Positions 1-11,288 are shown, counted from the first letter of the stretch. The stretch is DNA of 64,000 nucleotides from Argyresthia goedartella (GCA_949825045.1 OX463820.1:13342501-13406500), one strand, 5' to 3'. The notes: generated by a model not told the origin, from the letters alone. Numbers and translations are program-made.

Positions 1-345
1 TGAACAGGTTAGTGGTACGACACATAGACAGACAGACAGCCACGCTCGAGCCGCACTACAACTGGCTGCCGCCCTGCCACCCTGCCACACGCCGCCCACC
101 CACAACCTCACTGACTATCCGCCCGCCCTAGATAATACTGAACAGGTTAGTGGTACGACACATAGACAGACAGACAGCCAAGCTCGAGCCGCACTACAAC
201 TGGCTGCTGCCCTGCCACGCGCCGCCCACCCACACCATCACTGAGCATCTGTCCGCCCTCCGCCCTAATAATACTGATCAGGTTAGTGGTACGACACATA
301 GACAGACAGACAGCCACGCTCGAGCCGCACTACAAGCCCAGCCCA
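1..345. repeat. Tandem repeat, about 137-bp unit, cut by window edge
   Basis: A unit beginning TGAACAGGTTAGTGGTACGA recurs at 1, 139 and 275 (last copy TGATCAGG), so the period is 138 then 136 bp. Each unit carries a CATAGACAGACAGACAGCCA stretch, a CTCGAGCCGCACTACAA block and a C-rich half. The third copy stops near 339. The array starts at or before the window edge, so its true size is unknown. The open frame across it is a by-product of the repeat, not a gene. Confidence 0.9.
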
Positions 346-1654
346 CGTAAACCAGTCAAGAATGCAATGCATTAGGTAGGTGTAGCAAAAATAATAGCAA
401 ATAATTCCTACCAGCGCAATAGCGTGCCGAATGTAATTTCCATTTAATTAAGTATTTCCCTCTAATTCGCTCGTCTTATCGTCCGTGGGTGTCAATTCAA
501 CGCGCCATTTGTTCCTTTATGAAATGGCAAAAAAATAACCCCGCCCACCACTGTTACTTTACATTTGTTTCATTAGACTCGGTCCTATGGCACCATTGTT
601 TATATATAAGTTAGGTTGAACCATGTGGTGTCTATGCTAAAATTATCAAAAATGGCACAGTTTGGTGCTATGCTGTTAAAATTATTCACCTAAAACACAA
701 TAAGGTTTATTGCTATAACCAACAATGTTTAAGACTTGTCTAGTTGGGGCGTTCAGTCTGTAATTTCACACATAAATTAAAAGTGAAAAATATGTTTAGA
801 TATGTATTACGGGTACATTAAAAGAACGCATGTGGGACCAGCCTTTAATTGACACGAGCAAGATGATCCGGAGTTCAGATTACACGTACGGTCTTCCTTC
901 CACCGTCGTAGCAATGTTCATATCAAACAATTAAACCAACCCTCTCAATTCAAGGAAACATTCTTTTACAAATGGCGAAATTAGCCAACCACACGGTAGC
1001 TCCGCCCACAAACGCTACTTAGCTACATTGCATTCATCAGACACGGTTGTGGAACCATTATTCTATTCCGTGGTGAAGCGATGCGGAACCCTTATGTATG
1101 ACATGCAATCGTCATAATAATCTTTAAATGCCGCAATACCTGGAATTTCAGAATTAGTAGTGTGCAAGTAGTAATTGGCTGAAGGCCCGATGTATCGAAT
1201 GAGAAGACGAGTTTTTCTAGAGGTTTCGTTGGGTTGTAATTGATTGATTCACTTTTAAGATACAGGTTCTAATTAGCTTATATTACTTTGTTGCCAGGTT
1301 GCAATGGGCTACTATAATGGCTTTCAATCAACGGTCACACAATTCAGCATTCTGCAGTAGATATAGTTTCTTGCGAAATACAAAAACTTGGTAGGTTCAG
1401 CGTTTTGCTTTAGAGGATTTAAGTTACTGCATGATTGTATGCAGGTATAAGGTTTGTTCAACCTTTATCAACCTATCATGGTCTCATTGTGATATTATTC
1501 TATCTAGTGCCTCCCTCCTACAAATCCGGCCATATTCATGTGCTCCTGTCTAGTACCTAGGTACCTAATAAACACTTGTTAATACCTGATTAGTACGTTA
1601 TAATAGACTACTGCTAGTCATTATATGTTTATACATACGTAGTACAATACCATA
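346..1654. other. No gene recognised; AT-rich non-coding
   Basis: I see no convincing coding frame, RNA gene or mobile-element landmark here. Short AT-rich and CCGCCCAC-type words occur, but nothing that supports a call. Confidence 0.6.
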
Positions 1655-1659
1655 ACGCT

Positions 1660-2646
1660 AATTGGCGTTCCACAAGGTTCCATACCTATTAGGCCCTTTC
1701 TTATTCCTGGTATATCTTAACGATCTGCCTTTTATGGTGGAGCAATGGACTGACATAGTGTTGTTTGCTACTGATACTTCACTGGTCGGTCAAAAAGAAG
1801 ATTTTGATGATGTTAATGTAGTTATTGAATTGGTTCACAGTTAAAATTTTATCAAATTCTCACTTCCAAAAGTCAGGCAAGTTGAGACCATTTTAGTGTT
1901 AGACAGCAGCACCTTAGAATTAGTGAATGACACGAAGTTTCTTGGACTAACCATTAATAGCGAATGCAGTAGGGACCCCACATAGATAAATTAGCTGGTA
2001 AATTAAGTTCTACGGCTGACGCTGTAAGGAACATCAGACAAAACATCTATTTTTAGAGATAAGTTCGCCTTTGCTTATTACATTTCTTTTAATTGTCTGT
2101 AACCTTATATTATCTATGCAATAAAGAATATGAAATATGAAACACGGATGTGGCTACATCTAGGCTAGTATATTTTAGTTACTTTCATAGTGTCATTTCC
2201 TATGGTATCTTGGTGTGGGGGAAAGCATGGGATATTCAAACTACATATTTTTATTTTACAGAAAAGATCTATTCGAGTAATTTATAATTTAATACGACAA
2301 TACTTCTTAAGAGAGCTTTTTAAAGAAATTGACATACGAACTGTAGCTAGTCAATTTAATTTCAAAAATATAATGTATGTACGTACACAAGAAGCTTACA
2401 ATATTTTCCAAACTTAGTGATAGCTGCAATGTTAACTTAAGAATTAATTACAGACTACTTGCGCCCCGGTTTAGACTCGAGAAGGTTAGCAATTCTTTCA
2501 AGGGTCAGTGCATCCTCTACTACAACAAGATACCTCTGGAGATCTTGAAATTGCCATTTAAGCAATTTAAAAACCATGTTAAAGCGACTTTGTCGAAAAA
2601 GGGATATTACAATATTCAAGATTACTTAAATGACGGGACTGTATAG
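1660..2646 (+). pseudogene. Dead jockey-type LINE fragment (reverse transcriptase to C-terminus)
   Basis: Broken reverse-transcriptase frame of a jockey/CR1-like non-LTR retrotransposon. The conserved block GVPQGS begins near 1664. It is followed by a frameshift, then GPFLFLVYLNDLP and a damaged catalytic box that reads FATDTSL where FADDTSL is usual, so the first catalytic aspartate pair is lost. Further on are LVNDTKFLGLTI-like (about 1920), LVYFSYFHSV (about 2165) and a C-terminal KGYYNIQDYLNDGTV ending at the stop near 2646, separated by stops and shifts. The element is 5' truncated and cannot be active. The clade (jockey versus CR1) rests on motif memory only. Confidence 0.8.
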
Positions 2647-2675
2647 GGTTAATCTGGATCAAAACATACCTTACA

Positions 2676-2715
2676 GTTAATAAATTTGTAATTAAATAAT
2701 TACAAATTTATTAAC
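2676..2715. repeat. Perfect AT-rich inverted repeat (19-bp arms)
   Basis: The arm GTTAATAAATTTGTAATTA is followed after two bases (AA) by its exact reverse complement. It lies 30 bp past the end of the LINE frame and may be a fold-back in the LINE 3' region. Confidence 0.85.
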
Positions 2716-3177
2716 TTAATATAATAATAATATTTATTCCTGTTTATTAATTATGATAATTCATGTTATAATATTTGTATTAGTGTAGTAATATTTGTAC
2801 AAGCCATTTTTAAAAGAGATCTGAAAATCAATCTGTGGCAGTTTCTACGCCCTCCTTCTCCCACAGTGGTCCAATATAGAAAAGTGGCAAAAAATGACGA
2901 TTGCTAAGTATATTTTTCAACTGTAATAAAGACATTTAGAATTAGGAATTGAATATGGAGATATTAATAAGAAGTTATAGAGCTACTTTGAAAATTTTCT
3001 CCCGTAGCCAATTAGTATGTATGCTTAATTAGTTAGCATAATTAGTTAGTATATAGCCGCCAATTAAAGCTAGAATTATGTAACTAAGTGAATTAACACT
3101 TGTTCTCATATTCACACTCGCGTTTGCAGAGCGGCGGCGAGAAGGCGGGCGGGCGTCCCCGCCCAGACGATTCTTAC
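2716..3177. other. Non-coding; probable LINE 3' region then unassigned
   Basis: AT-rich sequence with a stretch around 2830-2880 that reads like LINE 3' non-coding sequence. No gene is seen. Confidence 0.4.
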
Positions 3178-3178
3178 T

Positions 3179-3258
3179 AAAGATATTAAAGTAAATAATA
3201 AATAATTACCATAGCCGGTAAAGCAAAGATATTAAAGTAAATAATAAATAATTATTAT
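3179..3258. repeat. 46-bp tandem duplication
   Basis: AGATATTAAAGTAAATAATA begins at 3181 and again at 3227, each copy ending ATAGCCGGTA. The two copies are nearly identical (ACC versus ATT inside), which suggests a recent local duplication. Confidence 0.85.
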
Positions 3259-3456
3259 AGCCGGTATATTGTTGGTGAGGACACTCGTACTGACATCGCA
3301 AGTTTGGGTTTATTGATAAACCGTATCACAAGGTATACCATAGTATCAGATAATATAAGCACGTTCATTCAATCAAACTACTTACCCCCCAGTCGGTCGA
3401 CTTAGGAAACTGATGGGTTTGTTAGAAAAGGTAATGCAGTAGTTTTTTTTTGGAAA

Positions 3457-3735
3457 TATCTTAAATGGTAACACTAGATATCTCCAGAGAACTTTTGGCG
3501 GCTATTAACCTTTAATAGGGCCTGAGCACGCAGAATTTTATAATGGTTTTTGAATGTATTAACAAGTCATAAAGTTAATAATTATTTGGTAATATATCGG
3601 CCGTTAAACATCGAAATGTTGGGACTTTTTTGGTTTCTCGCTCATAAATTATTTACGGTGCATCCTTCTGAAACGTTACTTTCTAATAAATTAAACAGCA
3701 TACAATTTTGCCTCTAATGTGTACCAAAATTTAAT
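3457..3735 (+). repeat. Dispersed repeat, copy 1 (partner at 4495-4670)
   Basis: Starts TAACACTAGATATCTCC and contains GGGACTTTTTTGGTTTCTCG. The same order of words recurs at 4495-4670. This copy carries about 90 extra bases between CTATTAACC and ATCGAAATG. Family unknown. Confidence 0.7.
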
Positions 3736-4310
3736 AGTAAGGTGAAGCCATATACAAGAAAACTATGGTCAAAAGGTCTTTTTTCAAATTTTGTAAATAA
3801 CTGGAATAGAGTCGTCCGTGAAGAGCTGAGTGGTCTAGTGAGTATCAAGCTTGTTTCTCTCGCAGGAGATGCAAGTCGAGTCCCGGTACTGACAAAGTAC
3901 CAAAGAGATAAGTAATATATCTTAAGTACATTGTTATAATAATTTACTTAAGATATATAAATATATCCTGACGTTAAAACAATGTCTAAAAAATCATGAT
4001 TCCAAAACCAAACCCATTAAAATGTTCACAGTCATTGCCAAGATAAACCTTGTTCCTCCCTCAATTTTCACCCAGTATTTACAACAAGCATGTATTCTTT
4101 ACACGGGTATCGCAGCAACAATCGGTAAGGCGGAGACTAACCGCCCTCCAGCCGCATGCGCAGACGCCGGACCACGTGCCATGCCAGACTTTTTGCGTAT
4201 CCGCACCATGACATTGCGTCAATGTGCTCTAGAGCCCATTTGGTCAGAAGTTCAGCATGGCGAATGGTTGATTCTGATACTTGGTGGTCTACTTAACAAA
4301 TGTTGCGAAA

Positions 4311-4347
4311 GTATATAAACGAAAAGCACGTAACGATATTGGCAGTC
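4311..4347 (+). promoter_or_regulatory. Possible TATA plus initiator core promoter
   Basis: TATATAAA at 4312-4319 is followed 32 bp downstream by an initiator-like GGCAGTC (A at 4344). This is the normal insect TATA-to-start spacing. The preceding 200 bp is less AT-rich than its surroundings, and the whole block sits between two copies of a dispersed repeat (3457-3735 and 4495-4670). It could be the promoter of a degraded retroelement LTR or of an unseen gene. No supporting coding sequence follows. Confidence 0.35.
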
Positions 4348-4494
4348 GGCAAGCTAGCAGTAAAGCAGTAGTTAATATACATGTCAGAAGTGAGTTACGA
4401 CAGTCGATAGAGTAATTCTATGTTCCAAAAGGTGGCGCATTCATTTTCTTTTTCTTATCTTGTATGTAGGGGTGCTAACTGACTAAATATCAAA

Positions 4495-4670
4495 AATGTT
4501 AACACGAGATATTTCGGGTCAACTTTTGGCAGCTACAAAGCCTCGAAATACTGGGACTTTTTTGATTTCTCGCTCATAATGTCTTTACGGTGTATCTTAG
4601 CGAAAAGTTACGTTCTAACAAATTAAAGAACATGAAATTTGCGTCTAATGAGAACCTAAACATAATATTT
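4495..4670 (+). repeat. Dispersed repeat, copy 2
   Basis: Matches 3457-3735 in the blocks GTTAACACGAGATAT, ACTTTTGGCAGCTA, GGGACTTTTTTGATTTCTCG and TTTGCGTCTAATG, with an internal deletion relative to copy 1. Confidence 0.7.
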
Positions 4671-4714
4671 TGGTCAGCCAGTCAGTAATCCATTACTCAA
4701 TTCTGCGTGACAGG

Positions 4715-4795
4715 AGCCTAGACCATCGAGCAGCTATGGGTTGATGAAGGTTCCCTCACGATGTTTTCCATCAACCTTAGAAAGTCTGTATAATC
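4715..4795 (-). mobile_element. Possible SINE fragment (CCTCACGATGTTTTCCATCA motif)
   Basis: The words CAGCTATG and CCTCACGATGTTTTCCATCA resemble the inner part of the SINE at 9356-9634 (CAGCTATGCAGTAATG, CCTCATGATTTTTCCATCA). It is too short and diverged to classify firmly. Confidence 0.35.
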
Positions 4796-5004
4796 AATTA
4801 ATCATTACGTACCAATCACCATTAACTAGCAATGACATTAATTACCATGAATTACCATTACTCATCATTCTGAACAACTTTTCTCATATCTGTCTTAAAT
4901 AATATACTCGCTGATTGCTCCATACGTTTTGGGTATTCTTGACATCTAAAAACATAGATATAAGTCAATGTATTAAGTGCTTATTAAACCAACTAGTATT
5001 TTTT

Positions 5005-5254
5005 TTTATAATATACCTTGGACACTATTTACACGCATTGATATAGCCCCAAACTAGGATTCCCTGTATCTTGGGTACTAGACAACGAAACACATACTTA
5101 TATAGATAAATATTATATTAAGGTAGATAAGCAACCATGACTAGGGTACAAACATCCGTTCTCATCAAACAAATATTTGCTCCCACCGGGACTCGAACCC
5201 GGGACCCTTTGGCTTCGTAGCAGGATCACTGCCGACTCGGCCATTCGGGTCGTC
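5005..5254 (-). mobile_element. tRNA-derived SINE, family A, copy 1
   Basis: Reverse complement of the copies at 40192-40444 and 46960-47207. The tRNA-like head lies at the right end: CGAACCCGGGACCC (B box, minus) and GCCGACTCGGCC (A-box region, minus). A body with TAGACAACGA and AAACTAGGATTCCCTGTATC follows, and the tail lies at about 5005-5020. RNA polymerase III boxes make it a typical non-autonomous SINE that depends on a LINE partner. It is not a functional tRNA gene, because the head is fused to an unrelated body. Confidence 0.85.
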
Positions 5255-5848
5255 TAGTATACCACAAGTCCATGCACACCACACCAACAACAATATCTAC
5301 CACCAGTCGATGTTTGTCGTACACGTGGTCTCTCGATCGTTCCCGCAATAAAGCCGATGAATTTTACAACTCCCATAAATAATGGTCAATATGTCGAGTC
5401 GCTTTGTAGATTCTGACAAATTGCCCTCCACGCCGACTGCCGCATTGTGGGCTACCGAACCCGGGGCCCTAGCATTGTGAGAGAACCCTTACAATGACTA
5501 AGGAATCCATACTACTTTGGCCGATTGTCGACCATCATTTTCGATTCTATCTGAGTGTGTCGCAAATCTATTTTATTATGTCGATTGAAAGGCTCATCGC
5601 ATACATGATTGTGCATTTTCAATCTTTTCTCCAAGAATAAGGTTATGGAATTCGGCGAACCTTTGTGTGTTAGGGTTCTATAGTCAATATTTTATAGGCG
5701 AAATATTTGCTTTGATTATTGTTGTAATAGGATCAGGGCAGTCAAATGTAGTGTTTGTATCGTAAGCAAAAGACATACATACACAAGTTTATCGACACTG
5801 GGATATGTATGAGTATGTTTCTACTTAATGCACTGATTTTGCTGAAAT

Positions 5849-5903
5849 AAAGAGCAGTTTAAATGTCAAACTTATCGCAAGTTTGACATTTAAACTGCTC
5901 TTT
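5849..5903. repeat. Perfect hairpin: 25-bp arms, 5-bp loop
   Basis: Left arm 5849-5873 (begins AAAGAGCAGTTTAAATG), loop ATCGC, right arm 5879-5903 exactly complementary. No gene nearby explains it. Possible fold-back element or miRNA-precursor-like hairpin. Confidence 0.9.
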
Positions 5904-5927
5904 GCCGATCGAGAGACAGTGGGCCAA

Positions 5928-5961
5928 ATGAATAAACATGAACAAACAAACATTTATATAC
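5928..5961 (-). mobile_element. 3' tail of SINE B, split off by a MITE
   Basis: ATAAACATG...AAACATTTATATAC matches the 3' tail of SINE B (compare 20430-20458 in the opposite orientation). It is continued at 6351 after the MITE at 5962-6350. Confidence 0.7.
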
Positions 5962-6350
5962 TTATGTCACCGTAAGATTGTCAAAACCGTTAGTTGATAA
6001 ACTACCGATTTTTTCCCGTTAGTTAGTCAACTATGCAGATAGTAAACTGTAGCATACTGCTTACTATATGACGCATTAGGTGATAAACTAACGGTTAAAA
6101 CCGTTAAATAGTAAACTGGTTTAAACTTGAATTGCAAACGAAATACCAGGGCCAATACTGCGGTAGCTTAGGTGAAGACTAGAGGGGGCGAGCGCAGCGA
6201 AGCCCCCGAATAGTCTTCGTGTTAGGATGATATGTAAGAACAAAATAAACGTAAATTCTAAAATCTGTTTGTCTGGTTTACTATCTGTCGATAGTTGATT
6301 AACTAACGCGTTAGTTTATCAATTAACGGTTTTGACTATCTTACGGTGAC
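5962..6350 (+). mobile_element. MITE family A, copy 1, with stem-loop core
   Basis: Non-autonomous DNA element with long imperfect terminal inverted repeats. The left end GTCACCGTAAGATTGTCAAA mirrors the right end (ACTATCTTACGGTGAC), and similarity runs about 70 bp inward. ATATAC flanks both sides (5956-5961 and 6351-6356), consistent with a target duplication made when it entered a SINE B tail. The centre holds the stem-loop cassette (6174-6218: arm GAAGACTA, then GGGGGC, loop, GCCCCC, TAGTCTTC) followed by CGTGTTAGG. No coding capacity. Exact boundaries are uncertain by a few bases. Confidence 0.8.
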
Positions 6351-6556
6351 ATATACAGGCACATAACCTTACTCCTGGCCCCACACTAGGATACCCTGTG
6401 TCGTGAGAACCAGAAACAGCGACATCACACACATTCATGTCACACATATAAACATTCAAAACCTGGGTTTTTTCTATATTTATCCCCAGCCGGGAATCGA
6501 ACCCGAGACCTGTCACATGGTAGGCAGAGCCACTACCGCAGCGCCACAGAGGCCGT
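6351..6556 (-). mobile_element. SINE family B, copy 1 (interrupted by MITE A)
   Basis: On the minus strand the head reads ACGGCCTCTGTGGCGCTGCG and contains a GGTTCGATTCCCGGCTGGGG B-box-like end. The body contains CTGGTTCTCACGACACAGGG, and the tail continues left of the inserted MITE at 5928-5961. Same family as 9716-9883, 20244-20458 and 36500-36682. Confidence 0.85.
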
Positions 6557-6585
6557 AAAGTTATAAAGAAAAGTAAGTATCCTAT

Positions 6586-6955
6586 GACGCGTCCGTGGCC
6601 TAGCGGTATTCACATGAGAAACGATCATGCGGGTAGCAACATCTGGGCGAGATGCGTACGGGATGGGCAACCGTTTCTATGTGGTATTTGTTTCGGGCGC
6701 CTCCGTGTTTCGTATGACACGCCAACTGTAGGTCCCGGCGTGGTCCCGGCTATTATCGCTACTCGGTGGCTCCAGTCATGATGTTGTATCAGAGGCCCTA
6801 ATAGGGCAGCTCGATAACTTCAGACAGTTGAGTGGGCCACTAGCCCGATACCCTCCATCAAATCGCACTGAGCCAGCGTGGTGGAGTATGGCTCAATCTT
6901 ACTCTAATCCGAGTAAAGGCCCTTGCCCCTCGGTGGGGACGTTAATGGGCTACAT
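6586..6955 (+). mobile_element. SINE family C, copy 1
   Basis: Begins GACGCGTCCGTGGCCTAGCG, with the A-box-like TGGCCTAGCGG of a tRNA-derived promoter. It ends CCCTCGGTGGGGACGTTAAT followed by GGGCTACAT. It is a full-length partner of 15466-15775, with internal length differences. No good B box is seen. Confidence 0.8.
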
Positions 6956-7187
6956 ATAATTATTTAAGTATCCTGTCACTGAAACGATTTGCTTCATTTT
7001 TGACGTTCGCCCACTGATCATTGTTCTTCAATTATTTTTTTATTCATTACTTCCACCGATTGAGTTTGAGTGTCCGTAAACCGAGTTATCGGTTGTGGAA
7101 CCGGGCGGGCCTATTAAGGCCGTTTCGGTTAGAGATAAAACTTAAAATAACATATAGTTAAAATTGGCTTGTGTTTAAACGATTACC

Positions 7188-7420
7188 AAAAAATTCGAAA
7201 ATTGATGGATATCCACCAAATTGTGTTTGGATAACTGATCACCAAACTTCTTTTTATGTTTTGTGTACTTAAGTTTATGTTTTAAGTATTTTTTGTTGTT
7301 CTTACATGTTCAACCTAACACGAAGGATAAAGGGGGCTTCGCTTCGCTCACCCCCTTTACCCTTCACCTAAGCTACCGCAGTATTTTGCCCTGATATTTT
7401 CTGCAACTTTTGGTGGTCAT
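7188..7420 (-). mobile_element. MITE carrying the stem-loop core (variant ends)
   Basis: Contains the cassette in reverse orientation at 7322-7365, flanked by GTTGTTCTTACATGTTCAAC and CACCTAAGCTACCGCAG, exactly as in the family B MITEs. Its ends (ACCAAAAAATTCG... and ...TTTTGGTGGTCATT) do not match the standard family B ends, so it is either a divergent member or a different family with the same core. Confidence 0.65.
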
Positions 7421-8457
7421 TTAGCCATTTTGGGTAGGAAAAAAATATTTTGGTGGTCATTATATTTGTTGCCGTTAAAATTTGATGGTAAGTACATATT
7501 TGCTAAGGAGGGTGTGCACCGTGTCCCCGGCACTCCCTCCGAACTCCAACTAGGTGTGCTTTAATATCGACCAACACAATAAACTTATTGTTCCTTAACA
7601 AAAGCAAATTACTGTGAAAACTAAATACAAACGCTCACTTCAACCCCTACCATTAGTCGATGATGTAGCGATACCCAGCGGACACACCATGATGCATTCC
7701 ATACTCTGTCATATTCGTTGCAACCATATTTCAGATAAACGCCTCGCAATTTATGCTCAGAACTTTTACCGACAAGGTTTAAAATGTATCAGTGGATATT
7801 TAAGTTGATTTTGCTCTCGTGAAATACTAAAGTAGCCGTGACGGGTGAATAGGGCATAAAAAACCCATAAATCAAAGTCAAAAAGGCATAGAGAATCGAA
7901 AGAGCAGCGGCTAAACTTTGTCACCAGCTGCCTTTGGCCTCTGAAGCGATACAAAGCGCCATTCTGTGTTGCCATCAATGAATGGGGGTAATTTTCGGCA
8001 TTTTGTCACATTATCGCGACGTATTGAGCTATTGTTGCCTGTTATTTGGCGGAATTAAACTTGTTGCGCGTATGTGAATGTGCTATTAAAACTTTCGTCT
8101 TAGTTATTGGGTTTGATATGAACTTACGGTTCGTAGGTGTTATTAGCTAAAAGAAGGTAACGCCCGATAAACTGAGTGGAACTTCATTGATTTGATAAAG
8201 TTTTCTTTTATAGAATGGTAAACAAATTTAGTTAGAAGTAATAACAATAATGCTACGCTTTCCATGAGGTCGTGGACGGGAATTTTGAAGGATGAGCCTG
8301 TTTTTCTTAGGGCTCGCCACCTTTTCAGACACTTTACTTTTAATTCAAGTAAAACAGAACATCTGAACCTGAGCTAGGTGGATAACCTGTATTTCAGAGT
8401 TCAGCGCTCTTCCTTATACAGTATGCGTGCATATCATTTGAGGTTATTTTGTTATAT
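7421..8457. other. No gene recognised
   Basis: Short open frames at 7614-7808 (+) and 7766-7978 (-) have no recognisable domain. TTTTGGTGGTCATT recurs at 7409 and 7451, marking a short local duplication at the MITE edge. Confidence 0.5.
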
Positions 8458-8806
8458 ACGTCACCGTAAGATTATCAAAACAGTTAGTTTCTTTTCTCGT
8501 TAGTTTACAAACTATCAATCTATTGTAAACTGTAGCGTGTTAACTGTAACTGTTTACGATACGACGCGTTAGTTTATAAAAAACCGTTAAATTGTGAACT
8601 TGAACTGCAAAGGAAATACCAGGGCACGCACTGAGGGGGCGAGGGCAGCGGAGCCCCCGAATAGTCTTGGTGTTAGGTTGACATTTTAGAACAAAATAAA
8701 CGTAAATTCTAACCTTGTCGGTCTGTTTTACAATTTGTCGATAGTTTACAAACTAACGCGTTACTTTATAAACTAACGGTTTCAACAATCTTACGGTGAC
8801 ATATAT
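8458..8806 (+). mobile_element. MITE family A, copy 2
   Basis: Same ends as 5962-6350: GTCACCGTAAGATTATCAAA at the left and CAATCTTACGGTGAC at the right, in a TATATA-rich target. The core is kept only in part at 8631-8675: GGGGGC...GCCCCCGAATAGTCTT remains, but the matching outer left arm and the GCTTAGGTG stretch are deleted. Confidence 0.8.
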
Positions 8807-9355
8807 AAACCAACGTATGACATGCGAGGTATAAACAGTTCATAAAATTGAAAAAAGAATGTCAAAATCTATCAAAATTTGCTGCATCCAATCCACAAAT
8901 GTTTGAAGAGTGCATCGATTCATTTGATTAATCGATGTTTTTAAGCATAATCCCCTCACTAACAGGCTATAAGACTGACACCCGCAAGCACCATGTTATG
9001 GTTTTGATACTGTATGTGCATTTGCGGCGTCGACCTCTGAGTAGAGTAATGGTATCTGCTTAATCCCATTTTGAATAGCTGGCTAAGCGTGTTCACAATT
9101 CTGCCTCTGCCAAATCCTATGGAAAAATCCGCGAAGCTAACATCTAAATAAAGTTCCTCTAATATGCCAAAACCTTCTGTTTATCGTCAAATTCAAAATG
9201 GGCGGGTGTTTGTATAAGTCAGTGTTTGTTCTGTGTTGTTCAATTCACAACAATGACGACAATGAGACTCCTTTCCCTGTGGACTCTGTTTTCTTTACGT
9301 ATTCAATGAAAAATGGACAAATAAAACATGGTTTAGATGGATAACAAGCCAACAT
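8807..9355. other. No gene recognised
   Basis: AT-rich non-coding sequence without repeats or coding frames that I can support. Confidence 0.5.
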
Positions 9356-9634
9356 AGCGTTACGCCTTTTCCCATACGGGGTGGCTAGGCACAGTTGTGC
9401 CCACTTATAGTCAGTTATTCAATACTCCACTTTGTTTGACAGGGGGCTAGCCCATTCTCTCCTCTCCGCAGCTATGCAGTAATGATATTTCCTCATGATT
9501 TTTCCATCACCGTTACAACGTCCGTACCTATATCAAACGATATTATACTTATCTTATTGTGGTCAGCACCGGGATTCGAACCTGCACCTCTTGCGTGAGA
9601 AGCAAGCGTGAAACCCACTAGACCACGGAGCTCT
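9356..9634 (-). mobile_element. tRNA-derived SINE, family D
   Basis: Minus-strand head CTCCGTGGTCTAGTGGG (A box) and GGTTCGAATCCCGG (B box) make a clear tRNA-like pol III promoter. The body runs through CCTCATGATTTTTCCATCA (as on the plus strand), and the other end carries CCTTTTCCCATACGGGG. A short piece of the same far end appears in the opposite orientation at about 9905-9955. Single near-full copy in the window. Confidence 0.75.
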
Positions 9635-9715
9635 CTATTAGCTGGATTGTTAGCTAATAACATTGACTACCTATATCAAATAGCGTGAGTGGTGACAAAA
9701 ATATAACATTTACCT

Positions 9716-9883
9716 ACAGGCACATAAGTACATTGCTTCTGGCCCTCACACTAGGATAACCTGTGTCGTGGGACTTATGGTACCAGAGCTGGGATTTTTG
9801 ATCTTCTTCTCCAGCCGGGATTCGAACCCGGGTACTCTCGCTTGGGAAGCACAGCCTCGACCGAAACACCAAAGAGGTCATAT
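9716..9883 (-). mobile_element. SINE family B, copy 2
   Basis: Minus-strand copy with GACCTCTTTGGTGTTTCGGT head, GGGTTCGAATCCCGGCTGG B box and a CCACGACACAGGTTATCCTA body. It is shorter than the 6.4-kb and 20-kb copies because the middle GATGTTTATATGTGTG section is missing. Confidence 0.8.
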
Positions 9884-10019
9884 TTAAAAAAAAACACCAC
9901 AGCAACACAACTGTGCCTCCCGCCACCCCATTGGGAAAAGGACGTGCCGCAATCTTTTTGCCGCTGTACTTTTTTAAAGAAAAAAAATAACAAAATACGG
10001 AGTAAAACTCACGATCAAT

Positions 10020-11288
10020 TAAAGAAACCGCCGTAACATATGAGTGACTGTAAGTTGCAATTTTACATGTTTACCAAATATTTAAGCCGTGTTTATGTTT
10101 TGCGGTTTAGAACAACGTAATAAATAACTCCAAACAATGATGGCTTCATTTTGCGGCAAAATTTGGCAAATAAAAAAATAAAGAAAGCGATGATGGTAAA
10201 TGTGGAGGGTGATATGCAATAGACGGCAGCGCTCTCTATTGGATAATAACCTTAAAATAAAATTAGTAAGTGGGTTGAAAACGTTTATAAGTTTTATTTT
10301 AAGATCCTTCATTTGTAAATCCGATAAAACTTTGGTTTTTTGGAAAACCCCTTTCCCTACACTCATAAATTATCTCGTATCATCCCACTGCTGGGTATAG
10401 GCTTCTGCCAAATCAACGCATTGAATCACCTTCACTTTTATTCATATAATAAATTAACTAAAAATGGAGTACCAACTCTCCAACTCATAACACCATTCAA
10501 AGCCATCAATGACCATTTCGTCAGTTTGTCGTCTGCAACAGATCTTGCGGTTGCTCCCCGCAACACAAAGCACCCCATGTGCCATCTGCCGTCTCCACCA
10601 CACTAATTACTTCCTACGCCATTCAACCTCAACCTCTTTCGACTACTAGCCATTGTAGAGCGCAAGCTAAATTAAAAAAGAAGCTAATTACCTAAGGATG
10701 TTCTTTAGAAAGAGTTTGGGGAAGGAAAGAAAGTTTTGGTTGTTGTCGTCGTATTTAAATGCCGTGAAATTGATAGCTTGTGACCGCAAGTTGTCTGTGT
10801 ATGTGTATGAATGTACTTACATCAAAGTACTTTGACGTGTTGTGAAAGTGTTGGTAGAAACTTTTTTGGCAAGGAGTCGAAAATTATGCTGCATCAAAAC
10901 AGTAATCTGTAAGAACTCTATTACCTACCTAATACTCCGCCTCATAAAATCATATCACAGAAAGAGTTATGTTTAACTATGAGTCTTTTTCGAGCTCGAC
11001 ATATTTCCACTAGTGTAGCTACTCCCCGCTGGATGGCGCTAGTACTCACGAAATCAAAAGGTTCACTACTCCACTTCTCTAAATAAAATACCGTAAAAGT
11101 TTTTACATCACCCGTATTGAATTCGAAGAGGGCGTGGCCACTTCCAGCCGCTTGGTGGGAATTAATTGAACCCCATTGTTTCCCGGGAAATAAATAAATA
11201 AACAAATGAATTCGGGAACGAAATCCGCGATAGCGCTCTCTATTGTTCGTGTTAAAAATACTGGCACCGTCAAGTCCTGGCACCGTCA
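10020..11288. other. No gene recognised
   Basis: Holds a weak inverted pair CTTAAAATAAAA...TTTTATTTTAAG (about 10250-10305). The word AGCGCTCTCTATTG occurs at about 10230 and again near 11232, hinting at a dispersed repeat. A 115-codon minus-strand frame (10942-11289) has no recognisable domain and is probably chance. Confidence 0.5.
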
